From the NCBI RefSeq assembly GCF_900100165.1, contig NZ_FNEO01000005.1:62001-126000 (forward strand): a DNA stretch of 64,000 nt, in the 5' to 3' direction. A program made the position numbers and the translations under genes. Of the stretch, positions 44,019 through 54,236 are shown piece by piece (the stretch's first letter is position 1; the number at the start of each line of letters is the position of its first letter). Under the pieces are notes generated by a model. It worked only from the letters and a program-made list of their open reading frames with translations, was not told the DNA's origin and did not search any database. The stretch is from Flavobacterium glycines (lineage in GTDB: Bacteria; Bacteroidota; Bacteroidia; Flavobacteriales; Flavobacteriaceae).

Positions 44019-45359
44019 TTATTGAAACATCCACCAATCTAAATTAAACAACGATCCTCCATCTCCTTTGAATACAAAAACCACATTATGTACTCCTGTT
44101 ACTTTCTTAACTTTAGTTTTATACTCTTTCCAAGTATTTAAATCACCTGTGCTTTTGATATCACAAACACCTAGAAGTTCCCCTTCTTTAGTATCTAAAT
44201 GGATTTCTATTTTTCCTCCAATTAAAGAAGCGGCACTTACTTGAAAACTTTTTGCTCCTTTATTAAAATCAACAGCCTGTACTTCTATGTAATCGTTGTT
44301 GTCTATTTGATTTACAAAGACTCCTATTTTATCATTTTTAGCTGACTTCACTCCTTCACTCCAAGCCATTGTTTCAGCTTCAACCCGTTTAAAAGGATTG
44401 ATTGTACCAACGGCTTTCGGACCATCTACTGACCAATAAGAAAGCGTTTGAATAGTACCATCCGGATTATACATAATTTCATCCATATCGACAGAACGTC
44501 TTTCATAAAAAGTGGAAGTTTCTCTTTTTAAAAGATCATAACTATGTCCAAAAACATAGGATTTCCCTTTGTAATTAATAATTCCCGGATGATTCCCTCT
44601 GGTTTTATCACTGGCTTCCACCACCATTCCCTTATATTCCCAAGGACCTGTGGGGGAATTACTCATTGCATATCCTATACCCTCCGGACAGCAAGTTGAA
44701 GCATAAGATAAATAATAATGTCCTGCGCGTTTATACACCCACGGCCCTTCTTGATAATTTTTAGGTTTAGTAGGTTCTTTTACAACTTCACCTGAAGTAG
44801 AAATCATATCCTCATTTAGTTTCACATAATACAAACTTGGATTTCCCCAATACAAATAAGCCTGACCATCATCATCTATAAAAGGAGTTGGATCTATATC
44901 GTCCCAAATGTTATGATCTGAATAGACTAGTCTTTTACCCAATGGATCTTTAAACGGTCCATAAGGACTATCCGAAACTAATACACCTATTCCTTGTCCG
45001 TGCATAGGTGCATATAAATAAAATTTACCGTTTCTCTCAATACATTGAATCGCCCAGGCACCATTATCAGGTTTTACCCAACTAAAATCTTTCAAAGAAG
45101 CCACAGCTCCGTGTTCAGTCCAATTCACCATATCGGTTGAAGTGTATAGCAACCAATCCTTCATTTTGAATCCCTTTGCATCGTCCTCATCGTGTGAAGT
45201 ATATAAAAACACGGTATCATTGTGTACCATTGGTGCGGGATCAGCAGTATATTTAGTTTGGATAATTGGTTTTTGTTTGATACTGCTTTGAGCCATTCCA
45301 TTAAAAGCAGTCATTGTAAATAAGCAAATCGCTACAATACTATTTATTTTTGTATTCAT
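44019..45359 (-). CDS. GH43 arabinofuranosidase-type enzyme with CBM6-like domain (paralogue)
   Basis: A 446-residue exported enzyme; signal peptide about 1-24 (FNGMAQ). Propeller: base D40 in [35 protein letters not shown]156 in DDIDPTPFIDDDG, acid E204 in YQEGPWVYKR. C-terminal CBM6-type sandwich from about 320 (AETMAWSEGVKSAKND, KVTGVHNVVFVFKGDGG). Its insertion YASTCCPEGIGYAMS, with a CC pair, is absent from its paralogue at 42502. It starts three bases after the GH31 stop codon, so both are made from one transcript. Likely an arabinofuranosidase acting on a different linkage. Confidence 0.88.
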   Translation of the reverse strand: MNTKINSIVAICLFTMTAFNGMAQSSIKQKPIIQTKYTADPAPMVHNDTVFLYTSHDEDDAKGFKMKDWLLYTSTDMVNWTEHGAVASLKDFSWVKPDNGAWAIQCIERNGKFYLYAPMHGQGIGVLVSDSPYGPFKDPLGKRLVYSDHNIWDDIDPTPFIDDDGQAYLYWGNPSLYYVKLNEDMISTSGEVVKEPTKPKNYQEGPWVYKRAGHYYLSYASTCCPEGIGYAMSNSPTGPWEYKGMVVEASDKTRGNHPGIINYKGKSYVFGHSYDLLKRETSTFYERRSVDMDEIMYNPDGTIQTLSYWSVDGPKAVGTINPFKRVEAETMAWSEGVKSAKNDKIGVFVNQIDNNDYIEVQAVDFNKGAKSFQVSAASLIGGKIEIHLDTKEGELLGVCDIKSTGDLNTWKEYKTKVKKVTGVHNVVFVFKGDGGSLFNLDWWMFQ

Positions 45360-45362
45360 TTT

Positions 45363-47969
45363 TTATAATTTAATTGAAATTTTACTTCCTTTATAATCAA
45401 CATATTTTCCAGTCGTTGTGTTCGGTTGCTTTAGGTTTGAAGAAACTTTTACAACTTTAAATTTCCTTGCTTTTATCATCCCGGAAAAAGAGCCTTTTTG
45501 CTCACTGATACTTAAGATTTTCTTGAAATCATTCCATTTAAAAGTAATTGTCGCAAACTTCCCTTTTTCATAATTGTAATTATCCCCTTCATCTTCATAA
45601 AGTGTAAATTCTCCATCAGCTCCTTCATAAATTCTAATTTCAAGAGTATCCCATTTCTTCTCATTGGTCGATTGCATTATTGATCCAAAAGGAATTATAG
45701 CACCCGCTTTTACAAATAATGGAATTCTGTTTAAAGACACATTTACTTTAACTTCCTGACCTCCATCAAAGCTTTTTTCAGACCAGAAATCGAACCATTT
45801 TGTGCCTTTGGGCAAATAAACCTCCCAATCCTTAACTCCTGATTCAATAACCGGAGTAACTAAAAACGATTTGCCGAACATGTATTCGTAAGGCTGGCTC
45901 ACTGCTTTTTCATCATTTTGAAAATCCATTACCAGCGGTCTCATAAAAGTAGAACCCGTTTTAATTTTAGAGGTTTCAGAATAGATGTACGGCATTAATT
46001 GGTAACGAAGATTCAACATTTCTCTCATATTGTCTTCCACTTTCTGACCGTATTTCCAAGGTTCGGTTTCAGTTTGATAGCCGTGTAATCTAAATATGGT
46101 ACTAAATGCTCCCCATTGAAACCACCTGGTCAACAACTCTTGAAATTTTTCATCCTTGTATTGTCCTCCGCCTGGACGGAAAAAACCACCAATATCCGTT
46201 GTCCAATACGGCATCCCTGTTAAAGTAAAATTCATTCCGGAAACAATTTGTCTTTTAAAACCATCCCAGGTTCCTCCAATATCACCTGACCAGTTAATCG
46301 TTCCAAAACGTTGTTGACCGGCAAATGCAGAACGTGTTAATATAGTGACCCGCTTTTCAGCATTTGTATTTCGTTGTCCTTCATAAACCGATTTACTCAC
46401 AAATAATGGATACGTAAGTCGGAAAAAATCGCCAGGACCTTGATGTGTTATTGTGCCAACTAGCGCATCGTTTTCCGGCTCTGTTGCATCCATCCACCAA
46501 CCATCAACACCATTTGAAAATAAATTATCATTTAATGTTTTCCAATAACTTTTTCCGGTTTCCGGATTAAAATAATCCAGCCATTTGGTGTTGGGAATGT
46601 ACATTCCGTTTTCAACATATTTTTTACCAATACTGGAATTTTTATCCGGATTAGACCAAACAGAAACCACAAAATGAGAGTTCAAATGGTGTAGTTCTTT
46701 GATAAAACCAGCAGGATTTGGGTAGTTTTTTTCATCGAATTGCGGTACACCCCAACCATTACTTCCCCAATATTGCCAATCCTGTACAATTACATCTAAT
46801 GGTAATTTCCTTTCACGAAATTCTTTAACTGTATTAATTAAATGTTCGCTGGACGTATAACGTTCACGACATTGCCAAAAACCATAAGCCCATAAGGGCA
46901 ACATTGGAGCTTGTCCTGAAACACTTCGATACGATTTTATTACTTCATCGGTATCTTTTCCTTTGAAAACCACATAATCTAAAGCTTTAGCATTTACTGA
47001 ACGAAAAGTGGTTGAATTATCCGTTTTTCTAAAAGACAACTTTGGCTTATTTGTAGCATTACAAACGATTTGCACCGAATGTTCTCCGACTTTCAAATTC
47101 ACTAATTCGCTAACTGCCGGTGGCAACCATAAATTAGATTGATCAATAATGGTTTTATCATCAATAATAACCAAATGACGGCTGTCCATATCACCTAAAT
47201 CCAACATAATGGAATATTGTCCGTCTTTATCTACATTAAATTTTCCCGTATATAATGCTTGTCTTTGTGATACTTTTTGAGTTCCTGCTGTTGTGGTTAC
47301 CTCAACTTCCTTATTGTTATCTGATGATTTTTCACTTTTGGTAAGTGTAATCAAATTATCGTTTGGATTAAACTCTGTAAGACCGTATTGATGCCAAAGA
47401 ATTCCGTATCCTTTATTGGAATACAAAAAAGGAACTGCAATTTGTGTATTAACCTGAGTCAATTTTCGGCTGATGTCTTTTAGATTATAATGTCCGTCCT
47501 GAAATTGACCTAAGCCAAAAAGAAATTCATTTTCAGGAGAATTAAAACTTTGCTCCACTACCAAACAAGGATTTCCATTTACAGTGCCGGATGACATTTT
47601 TCTACTGTCTGCTTTTTCACTTAAAAACACCTTTCCTTTACTGTCTTTAAAGTTCAATGCTTTAGTTTTTTTATTAAATGAAACAGCAATCGAAGCGGTT
47701 TTTAGCTCAATTTCATTCGTATTTTCAGTAACTTTAAAAGCGGGCACCGGTAATTTATTGACTAAAATTAATTCTTCATCCTGCTTTATATTCTCCCCGT
47801 TTATTTGAATTCTAATCGAATTGTCTGTCAACGGAATTATATTCAATATTCCTTCACTTAAAGGTATCGAAATACGATCTTTATGTAAAGTATAACTCGT
47901 ATTGATGCTATTAAAACTAAATAGCAGCATTAAAAAAATGGGAGCAAAAAATTTTAATTTAAAAAACAT
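45363..47969 (-). CDS. GH31 alpha-xylosidase-type enzyme with PA14-like insert
   Basis: An 868-residue exported enzyme; short hydrophobic N-terminus (about 1-22). N-terminal sandwich, then a PA14-like insert (about 225-345; ALYTGKFNVDKDGQYSIML, DKTIIDQSNLWLPP), then the barrel: nucleophile D494 in WWMDATEPE, acid/base D563 in INWSGDIGGTWDG, and QVPFRLHG-type loop (STIFRLHGYQTETEPW). The PA14 insert and W-W-M-D-A-T-E are as in Cellvibrio Xyl31A alpha-xylosidase. In this island it may remove alpha-xylose caps from complex xylan; alpha-glucosidase activity cannot be excluded. The next gene is GH3, 44 bases upstream. Confidence 0.9.
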   Translation of the reverse strand: MFFKLKFFAPIFLMLLFSFNSINTSYTLHKDRISIPLSEGILNIIPLTDNSIRIQINGENIKQDEELILVNKLPVPAFKVTENTNEIELKTASIAVSFNKKTKALNFKDSKGKVFLSEKADSRKMSSGTVNGNPCLVVEQSFNSPENEFLFGLGQFQDGHYNLKDISRKLTQVNTQIAVPFLYSNKGYGILWHQYGLTEFNPNDNLITLTKSEKSSDNNKEVEVTTTAGTQKVSQRQALYTGKFNVDKDGQYSIMLDLGDMDSRHLVIIDDKTIIDQSNLWLPPAVSELVNLKVGEHSVQIVCNATNKPKLSFRKTDNSTTFRSVNAKALDYVVFKGKDTDEVIKSYRSVSGQAPMLPLWAYGFWQCRERYTSSEHLINTVKEFRERKLPLDVIVQDWQYWGSNGWGVPQFDEKNYPNPAGFIKELHHLNSHFVVSVWSNPDKNSSIGKKYVENGMYIPNTKWLDYFNPETGKSYWKTLNDNLFSNGVDGWWMDATEPENDALVGTITHQGPGDFFRLTYPLFVSKSVYEGQRNTNAEKRVTILTRSAFAGQQRFGTINWSGDIGGTWDGFKRQIVSGMNFTLTGMPYWTTDIGGFFRPGGGQYKDEKFQELLTRWFQWGAFSTIFRLHGYQTETEPWKYGQKVEDNMREMLNLRYQLMPYIYSETSKIKTGSTFMRPLVMDFQNDEKAVSQPYEYMFGKSFLVTPVIESGVKDWEVYLPKGTKWFDFWSEKSFDGGQEVKVNVSLNRIPLFVKAGAIIPFGSIMQSTNEKKWDTLEIRIYEGADGEFTLYEDEGDNYNYEKGKFATITFKWNDFKKILSISEQKGSFSGMIKARKFKVVKVSSNLKQPNTTTGKYVDYKGSKISIKL

Positions 47970-48013
47970 AATGATACTATTTTAGTATTTAGGCGTAATG
48001 ATTTTCCCTTGCA

Positions 48014-50608
48014 TTATTGAATAACTATTTTAGTCATTTTTAAATCTTTAGCATCTGAACTCTTGCCATAATAGACTTCGTATTCGCCTGCAGTAACATT
48101 CATTGCCATCGTTTTAGCATCATAAAATTCAAAAGAAGAAGCTGGTAAATCAATGGTTATATTTTGTTTTTCACCTGCTTTTAAATCGATTCTTTTGAAA
48201 GCTTTTAATGTTTTCAAAGGTCCATCTGGATCATTTACTTTTCGAACATATACCTGAACGATTTCTGTTCCGTTTCGTTTACTAACATTTTGTATTGGAA
48301 AACTTAACTGCGTATTTTCAGTAGATTTTATAGTTGTTTTGTTCAATTTGGCTGAACCAATCGTAAATTTTGAATAACTCAATCCAAAACCAAAAGGGAA
48401 TAAAACATCAGTCGTGTAACGGTAGGTGCGATTTTTCATAGAATAATCTTCAAAATCGCCTAATATATCGGAGTTTCTATAAAATGAAACAGGTAATTTC
48501 CCCGCAGGATTGTAATCTCCAAAAAGCACATCAGCAACTGCCTGACCTCCTGCTTCACCCGGATACCAAGCTTGTAAAATAGCATCACAGCTTTCGGTTT
48601 CAGGAGTTAACGCAATGGCAGACCCGGAACAGTTTACAAAAATTACTTTTTTACCAGCTTTTTTTAATTCTTTTAAACATTTTCTTTGAACAGCCGGAAG
48701 TTCAATATTGGTGCGATCTCCACCTTTAAAACCGGGATAAGAAACAGGCATTTCTTCACCTTCCAGTAAGGTAGAAAGTCCTCCTGTAAAAACTACGGTG
48801 TCAATTCCTTTTAATTTTTGAATTAAACCACTGAAATCTATAGCATATTCTTTACCGAAATCAAATTCAAGATTGGCCTGCCAATTGTTGGATTGGGCAT
48901 AAAGAATTTCGATTTTATATTTTTTACCCGCCTCGACAGCAAAAGAAAAATTACTTGGAATAGTACGCCAATTGGTATATTTTGCAATTGATTTTCCATC
49001 AACAAGCAATTCAAAAACTCCTGTAGCACCTGTTTTAAAAACAAGAGTATCAGTTTGTTTGGCTAAGTATTCTGTTTCAAATTTCGCAGAAAACCCTTCT
49101 AATTTAACTCCTGAAGCAAACTCATGCTGACCGGCTGTAGTCATTTTTATTGGATTTACAATTTGCTGAGAGATAACACTCGCTCCTTCCCTATTTGAAT
49201 TATTCCAATAAGTAACCTTCATTCCTTTTTTTCCTTCAAATGAAATTTGATCAAAATAACTTTGGGTTACTTTATCTTCTACTAAATCACAAGCCTTATC
49301 ATAAAATAGTTTATCAACTGTAATTTTAGATTCAATTCCGTCTTTAATGGTAATCGTTTTAATCGGAGTTCCGTTGTAATTTCCCCATAACATTGGTTCA
49401 TTATCTGCATTTGGACCTATTAAGGCAATCTTGTCTGTCTCTTTATTCAGAGGAAGAATATTGTTTTTATTTTGTAAAAGCGTCATCGACTTTTGAGCCA
49501 TTTCTAATGCTAATTGCTGATGTTTTTTACTATTTAGAACAGATGCTGGAATTTGAGCCCAAGGCACAATGGCATCGTCATCCATTTCGCCCAAATCAAA
49601 ACGCCCCACTAAAACACGTAGCAAACTTTTATCAATATCTTCTTCTTTTATTAAATCTTTGGCAACAGCAGCTGGAAGTTCTTTAAACGGATATTTTTCC
49701 CATACACATTCTACATCGGTTCCTGCCAATACGGCTTTCGATGCAGCGTGAACGGCATCTGAAGATACTTTATGAGTAGTATAAAAATCGGTTACTGCTC
49801 CACAATCTGAAACTACTAAATATTTATACCCCCACTCATCACGCAAAATGCGTTGTAAAAGCTTGGTATTGCTACAACAAGGTTCATCGTCAATTCGTTG
49901 ATAAGCACACATTACCTGACGCACATCGGCATCTTGAACCAATGTTTTAAATGCAGGCAAATAAGTTTCATATAATTCCCTTGGATTTACATTATTCAAA
50001 TTCAATTCGTGTCGGCTCCACTCTGGACCAGAATGCACCGCATAATGTTTGGCACAAGCCAAAAGTTTACGATATTTAGCATCGGTAGGACCTTGTAAAC
50101 CTTTGACCACCGAAACTCCCATTCGAGAAGTCAGATAAGGATCTTCTCCATAGGTTTCCTGTCCACGTCCCCAACGTGGATCTCGAAAAATATTGACATT
50201 AGGTGTCCAAACCGAAAGGCTCAAAAAACGTTTATTCTCATTCCCGTTCTGAATCCATTGGTTGTATTTGGCTCTGGCTTCATCAGAAACAGCATCAAAC
50301 ACTTTGTACAATAACACATCATCAAATGAAGCAGCCATTCCAATAGGTTCTGGAAAAACCGTCACATTATCATTATTGGCATAACCGTGTAAAGCCTCAC
50401 TCCACCAATTGAATTTTTTAATTCCTAGTCTGGGTATTGCATCCGATTGATCACACATTAATGTCGCTTTTTCTTCCAGCGTTAATCGAGAAATTAAATC
50501 TTTGGCTCGTGCCTCTGAACTAAGAGATGAATCTTTATAAGGCAATTGTTGTGCGCTTAAACTCATTATGGAGCATAACCCGATTAAGAATAAATAATTA
50601 ATTTTCAT
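48014..50608 (-). CDS. GH3 beta-xylosidase/glucosidase with PA14 insert
   Basis: An 864-residue exported enzyme. The start is MKINYLFLIGLCSIM, which gives a signal peptide ending SLSAQ; an earlier in-frame ATG would overlap the upstream gene. Domain 1 (about 25-370) has LTLEEKATLM, the substrate loop WWSEALHG, RDPRWGRGQETYGEDP, KHYAVHSGPEW and nucleophile D268 in LVVSDCGAV. The alpha/beta sandwich is followed by a PA14 insert (about 450-600) and the C-terminal fibronectin-like domain (ATAGE-type end VTAGEYEVYYGKS). The HGYAN and GPEWSRHE loops suit xylosidases of this family. It probably cleaves xylose from the non-reducing ends of xylo-oligosaccharides. Confidence 0.9.
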   Translation of the reverse strand: MKINYLFLIGLCSIMSLSAQQLPYKDSSLSSEARAKDLISRLTLEEKATLMCDQSDAIPRLGIKKFNWWSEALHGYANNDNVTVFPEPIGMAASFDDVLLYKVFDAVSDEARAKYNQWIQNGNENKRFLSLSVWTPNVNIFRDPRWGRGQETYGEDPYLTSRMGVSVVKGLQGPTDAKYRKLLACAKHYAVHSGPEWSRHELNLNNVNPRELYETYLPAFKTLVQDADVRQVMCAYQRIDDEPCCSNTKLLQRILRDEWGYKYLVVSDCGAVTDFYTTHKVSSDAVHAASKAVLAGTDVECVWEKYPFKELPAAVAKDLIKEEDIDKSLLRVLVGRFDLGEMDDDAIVPWAQIPASVLNSKKHQQLALEMAQKSMTLLQNKNNILPLNKETDKIALIGPNADNEPMLWGNYNGTPIKTITIKDGIESKITVDKLFYDKACDLVEDKVTQSYFDQISFEGKKGMKVTYWNNSNREGASVISQQIVNPIKMTTAGQHEFASGVKLEGFSAKFETEYLAKQTDTLVFKTGATGVFELLVDGKSIAKYTNWRTIPSNFSFAVEAGKKYKIEILYAQSNNWQANLEFDFGKEYAIDFSGLIQKLKGIDTVVFTGGLSTLLEGEEMPVSYPGFKGGDRTNIELPAVQRKCLKELKKAGKKVIFVNCSGSAIALTPETESCDAILQAWYPGEAGGQAVADVLFGDYNPAGKLPVSFYRNSDILGDFEDYSMKNRTYRYTTDVLFPFGFGLSYSKFTIGSAKLNKTTIKSTENTQLSFPIQNVSKRNGTEIVQVYVRKVNDPDGPLKTLKAFKRIDLKAGEKQNITIDLPASSFEFYDAKTMAMNVTAGEYEVYYGKSSDAKDLKMTKIVIQ

Positions 50609-50657
50609 ATTGAAGCTGAATTTGCTAATGTGATTTTTACAGAAAAATAAGCTGAAA

Positions 50658-52229
50658 TTAATTCGTCTTTGAAATTTTATCCTGAATATGGAAATAATCA
50701 AAATCAGCAAATCCTCCTATGTTTTTAGTTGCATAATTGAATAAACCAAATCGATACCCCATAAAATGTGGAATAGTATATGGCATATTGATAGGCTTAC
50801 CGATAGCTATCCAATTTTTTCCATCCAGACTATAAAAGAATTTCCCTAAGTCAGCTTTGTCCTTAAAATTACATTCTCCTTTAAAATAAACTTTACTTTG
50901 TGTTAGTGGAATTGACTGTAATTCGTCTGCTTTTCCTTTAACAGCATTTACCATCACAATTTTCTTAACTCCATTTTCTATTTTCACACCAACTAAACCA
51001 TAATCTTTTTGTAATAAAGCCAAACCGGCAAAATCACCTTCTTTCATATTTGTTGCGTCTAAAGAAGTTGTACCAGTACATACAGGACCAATTGTCCTCT
51101 GCGTTAATGTATTTTTGGCTAATAAAAAATCAGTATCAATTCTGCCCGTTTTTAAACGTAAAAACCCTTTTTTCTCTTTAACAGACCAAAGAGAATTATT
51201 TGGATTATGATTCCACTGCCAAACTAATCCTAAATCCTTTTCACCTTTTTTTCGTGAAAACTCATCCGAATTTACAATTCCGGGAATTAAGCCTTTGCTG
51301 GCGGGTAAATCTAAATATTCAGGGACTTTACCATTTTCTCCTAATATTGGCCAACCATTTTCCCATTTAACAGGAACCAAATAAGGAATACGACCTACTC
51401 CACCTGCATCTCTAAATAAATAAGAATACCATTTCCCGTCGGGTGTGTCAATAAGTCCACCTTGTGCAACACCTTGATCTTGCAAACCTACTTTTCCTTC
51501 CCATGGTCCTGTAATTTTATCTGCCCTGTGAATAATTACAGTGCGCATACCTCCTCTTGGCCAGGCAATATTGAACAAATAATACTTGCCTTTTATTTTA
51601 TAAAGTTGAGAACCTTCAGCTCCAAGATTGATATTCTCGCCTGCCGGAGCACTCGCATTTTCAATCATAACCTGATCCAATCCTCCTTCTTTAACACCTG
51701 ATAAATCAGACTTTAATTCTTTTACAAAAAGTTTTCCGTTCCCATAAACCATATAGACTTTACCATCATCATCAAATAAAATACTATGATCGTGATAAGC
51801 AGGACTAAATGTAACTTCCTTCCATGGTCCTTTTTCTATGTCTTTAGTCGTGTAAATATGTGTTTTCCCTGTAGTTTGAGCAAAAGTTGTTACATAAAAC
51901 ATGTTATTATGAAATCGTATGTTACTAGCCCAGGAACCACGCCCATAAGTACTTTTACCATTATTTAAGTTTAATTCATCCATATCTCCTAATTTATCGT
52001 GGGCATAGCTAATTAATTTCCAATTAACCAAGTCTTTGGATTTCATTATGGGAACACCCGGATTCATGTGCATTGTAGTGCTGCTCATATAATAGGTATC
52101 GCCTACTCTAATCATAGATAAATCAGGTACGTCTGCAAAAATTATTGGATTATGTGCCTTATTTTCCTGGGCTCTTACTACAAAAAGAGTTATAAGACTT
52201 AATAATAAAATACTATATCTTTTTTTCAT
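50658..52229 (-). CDS. GH43 beta-xylosidase/arabinofuranosidase type with C-terminal sandwich
   Basis: A 523-residue exported enzyme; signal peptide about 1-20 (FVVRAQ). Propeller: base D36 in FADVPDLSMI, SKDLVNW, D147 in YHDHSILFDDDG, acid E205 in LGAEGSQLYKIKG. Its C-terminal DUF1349-like sandwich (about 335-523; GTTSLDATNMKEGDFAGL, GKFFYSLDGKNW) parallels the paralogue at 32511. The stop of the neighbouring GH43 gene lies two bases upstream, so the gene is part of a tight unit. Xylosidase versus arabinofuranosidase activity cannot be separated by sequence reading. Confidence 0.88.
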   Translation of the reverse strand: MKKRYSILLLSLITLFVVRAQENKAHNPIIFADVPDLSMIRVGDTYYMSSTTMHMNPGVPIMKSKDLVNWKLISYAHDKLGDMDELNLNNGKSTYGRGSWASNIRFHNNMFYVTTFAQTTGKTHIYTTKDIEKGPWKEVTFSPAYHDHSILFDDDGKVYMVYGNGKLFVKELKSDLSGVKEGGLDQVMIENASAPAGENINLGAEGSQLYKIKGKYYLFNIAWPRGGMRTVIIHRADKITGPWEGKVGLQDQGVAQGGLIDTPDGKWYSYLFRDAGGVGRIPYLVPVKWENGWPILGENGKVPEYLDLPASKGLIPGIVNSDEFSRKKGEKDLGLVWQWNHNPNNSLWSVKEKKGFLRLKTGRIDTDFLLAKNTLTQRTIGPVCTGTTSLDATNMKEGDFAGLALLQKDYGLVGVKIENGVKKIVMVNAVKGKADELQSIPLTQSKVYFKGECNFKDKADLGKFFYSLDGKNWIAIGKPINMPYTIPHFMGYRFGLFNYATKNIGGFADFDYFHIQDKISKTN

Positions 52230-52231
52230 TT

Positions 52232-53203
52232 TTAGTTATTTAATTGTTTTATTGATTTAACACCTTCTTTAGTTAGAATTACTTTTTGCATACTGCCATC
52301 CTCATTAAAATAAAGATTATCTACGCATATTGATCTTCTGTAACTCCCTCCTGTAGGTAATTCTCCGTTGTGATAGAAAAAATAAGTTTTTCCTTTAAAG
52401 TCTATAACTCCCGGATGTATTGTAAAACTCTTAGGAGCATTTTCGGCAAGAATTCCTCTGTATTCCCATGGCCCCTGAATGTTTTTTGAAGTAGCATATT
52501 CTATCATTTCTGCTTTTGTACCTCTTCCTGCATAAATAAGATAGTATAAATCTTTGCGTTTATAAATCCACGGACCTTCAATAAAATTTTTGATATTAAG
52601 TGTTGTAATTTCTCCATCGAGTTCAGTCATGTTCTTTTTTAATTTTACCCATTTACAACTTCCATTTCCCCAAAAAAGATAAGCCTGGCCATCATCATCT
52701 ATAAAAACTGTTGGATCAATATCGTCCCAGGCATGTTTCATATCGGTAGTCATTTCGTTTACAACTAATGCTTTACCAATTGCATCTTTAAAGGGACCTA
52801 AAGGAGAATTTGAAACTGCTACACCAATAGCGGCACCACCTTTACTATTATCGTCATTTTTATGAAAAGTAGAAACAAACCAATAAAATTTACCTCCTCG
52901 TTCTATACATTGAGCGGCATAAGCTTCACCTGTGGCCCATGAAAAAGTTGCCGGCGATAATTTAGAACCATGATTTGTCCAGTTTACCATATCCTTAGAC
53001 GAAAACACATACCAATCGGGCATTTTATAATTGGTATCTTCTAAAGTAGCTCCATCATGACCGGCATAAAGATATACTGTGTTTTTATATACCAAAGGGG
53101 CAGGATCAGCCGTGAAAATTTCACTGATAATTGGATTTTGAGCTTGTAATATATTGGTCATTCCAAAAATTACAAGGCATGTAAAAATAGTTTTGAATTT
53201 CAT
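52232..53203 (-). CDS. Compact GH43 enzyme, tandem copy A
   Basis: A 323-residue exported enzyme made of a signal peptide (about 1-22, NILQAQ) and one GH43 propeller, with no accessory domain. Base D33 in FTADPAPLVY, AGHD, NWTNHG, D163 in DDIDPTVFIDDDG and acid E209 in FIEGPWIYKRKD are intact. It is about two thirds identical by eye to the next gene, with the same spacing of all motifs. The gene ends two bases before the start of 50658 and starts three bases after the stop of copy B. Likely an arabinofuranosidase or xylosidase acting on short chains. Confidence 0.89.
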   Translation of the reverse strand: MKFKTIFTCLVIFGMTNILQAQNPIISEIFTADPAPLVYKNTVYLYAGHDGATLEDTNYKMPDWYVFSSKDMVNWTNHGSKLSPATFSWATGEAYAAQCIERGGKFYWFVSTFHKNDDNSKGGAAIGVAVSNSPLGPFKDAIGKALVVNEMTTDMKHAWDDIDPTVFIDDDGQAYLFWGNGSCKWVKLKKNMTELDGEITTLNIKNFIEGPWIYKRKDLYYLIYAGRGTKAEMIEYATSKNIQGPWEYRGILAENAPKSFTIHPGVIDFKGKTYFFYHNGELPTGGSYRRSICVDNLYFNEDGSMQKVILTKEGVKSIKQLNN

Positions 53204-53206
53204 AAT

Positions 53207-54163
53207 TTATTTTGTTTTAGTCAAGAACACTCCTTCTTTAGTTTGTATCACTTTTTGAATGCTACCATCTGGATTATAATTGAGATAATCGATACAAACC
53301 GAACGCCTGTAACCACCGCCTGTTGGTAATGCACCATTGTGATAGAAATAATAATCTTTACCTTTAAAATTTACTATACCCGGATGTGTAGTAAAACTAT
53401 TAGCAGAGATATCCTGAATAATTCCCCTGTATTCCCAAGGACCTTCGGGACTTTTAGAAGTACAATATTCTACACGCTCAGGCATTCCGGCAGCATAGAC
53501 CAAATAATACAAGTCTTTTCGCTTATAAATCCAAGGGGCTTCTGTAAAATTTTGAGGTTTGAACGTATGTATTGGACCGTCGAGTTCAATCATATTTTTC
53601 TTTAACTTTGCCCATTTACAGCTTCCATTTCCCCAAAAAAGATAAGCCTGACCATTATCATCTATAAAAACCGTTGGATCTAAATCATCCCAGGAATGTT
53701 TCATATCCGTAGTCATATCATTTGTAACGAGCGCTTTTCCTAAAGCATCTTTGAAAGGTCCTGTTGGACTATCAGCAACTGCTACTCCTATTCCTACTCC
53801 ACCTTTACTATTTTGATCCGATTTATGGATAACTGATATATACCAATAGAATTTATTATTTCGTTCAATACATTGTGCAGCATTCGCAGCTTTTGCAGCC
53901 CAGGAAAAATCCTTTGGCGACAAAAGAGGGCCATGATTTTTCCAATTTTTCATATCAGAAGAAGAATACACCAGCCAATCAGGCATTTGATAACTATCTA
54001 CCCCTACTGAAGCTGTATCATGTCCTACATATAAGTAAACTTTATCTTTGTAAACCAAAGGTGCGGGATCTGCTGTAAAAACATCCTTTATAATTGGATT
54101 CTGGGCTTGTATGACAGTTATCCCAAGAATTACAATGGCTGTAATTATACTTTTAAATTCCAT
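53207..54163 (-). CDS. Compact GH43 enzyme, tandem copy B
   Basis: A 318-residue exported single-domain GH43 enzyme; signal peptide about 1-21 (GITVIQAQ). Base D32 in FTADPAPLVY, VGHD, D162 in DDLDPTVFIDDNG and acid E208 in FTEAPWIYKRKD are intact. The main differences from copy A are in loops that shape the pocket: VGVDSYQMPDW against LEDTNYKMPDW, FTEAPW against FIEGPW, and AAGMPERVEYC against AGRGTKAEMIEYA. These suggest different substrate side groups after duplication. Confidence 0.89.
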   Translation of the reverse strand: MEFKSIITAIVILGITVIQAQNPIIKDVFTADPAPLVYKDKVYLYVGHDTASVGVDSYQMPDWLVYSSSDMKNWKNHGPLLSPKDFSWAAKAANAAQCIERNNKFYWYISVIHKSDQNSKGGVGIGVAVADSPTGPFKDALGKALVTNDMTTDMKHSWDDLDPTVFIDDNGQAYLFWGNGSCKWAKLKKNMIELDGPIHTFKPQNFTEAPWIYKRKDLYYLVYAAGMPERVEYCTSKSPEGPWEYRGIIQDISANSFTTHPGIVNFKGKDYYFYHNGALPTGGGYRRSVCIDYLNYNPDGSIQKVIQTKEGVFLTKTK

Positions 54164-54236
54164 ATTTATAAAAAATCCTTAATTCAGGTTGTTAATTGTT
54201 CAACTTTTTTTTTGGTTTTCATTTTGTTAAAAATCA

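Noticed and set aside
50609..50710. Upstream start of the GH3 gene overlapping the neighbouring GH43 gene
   Set aside because: It would bury a clear signal peptide (MKINYLFLIGLCSIM) inside the protein.
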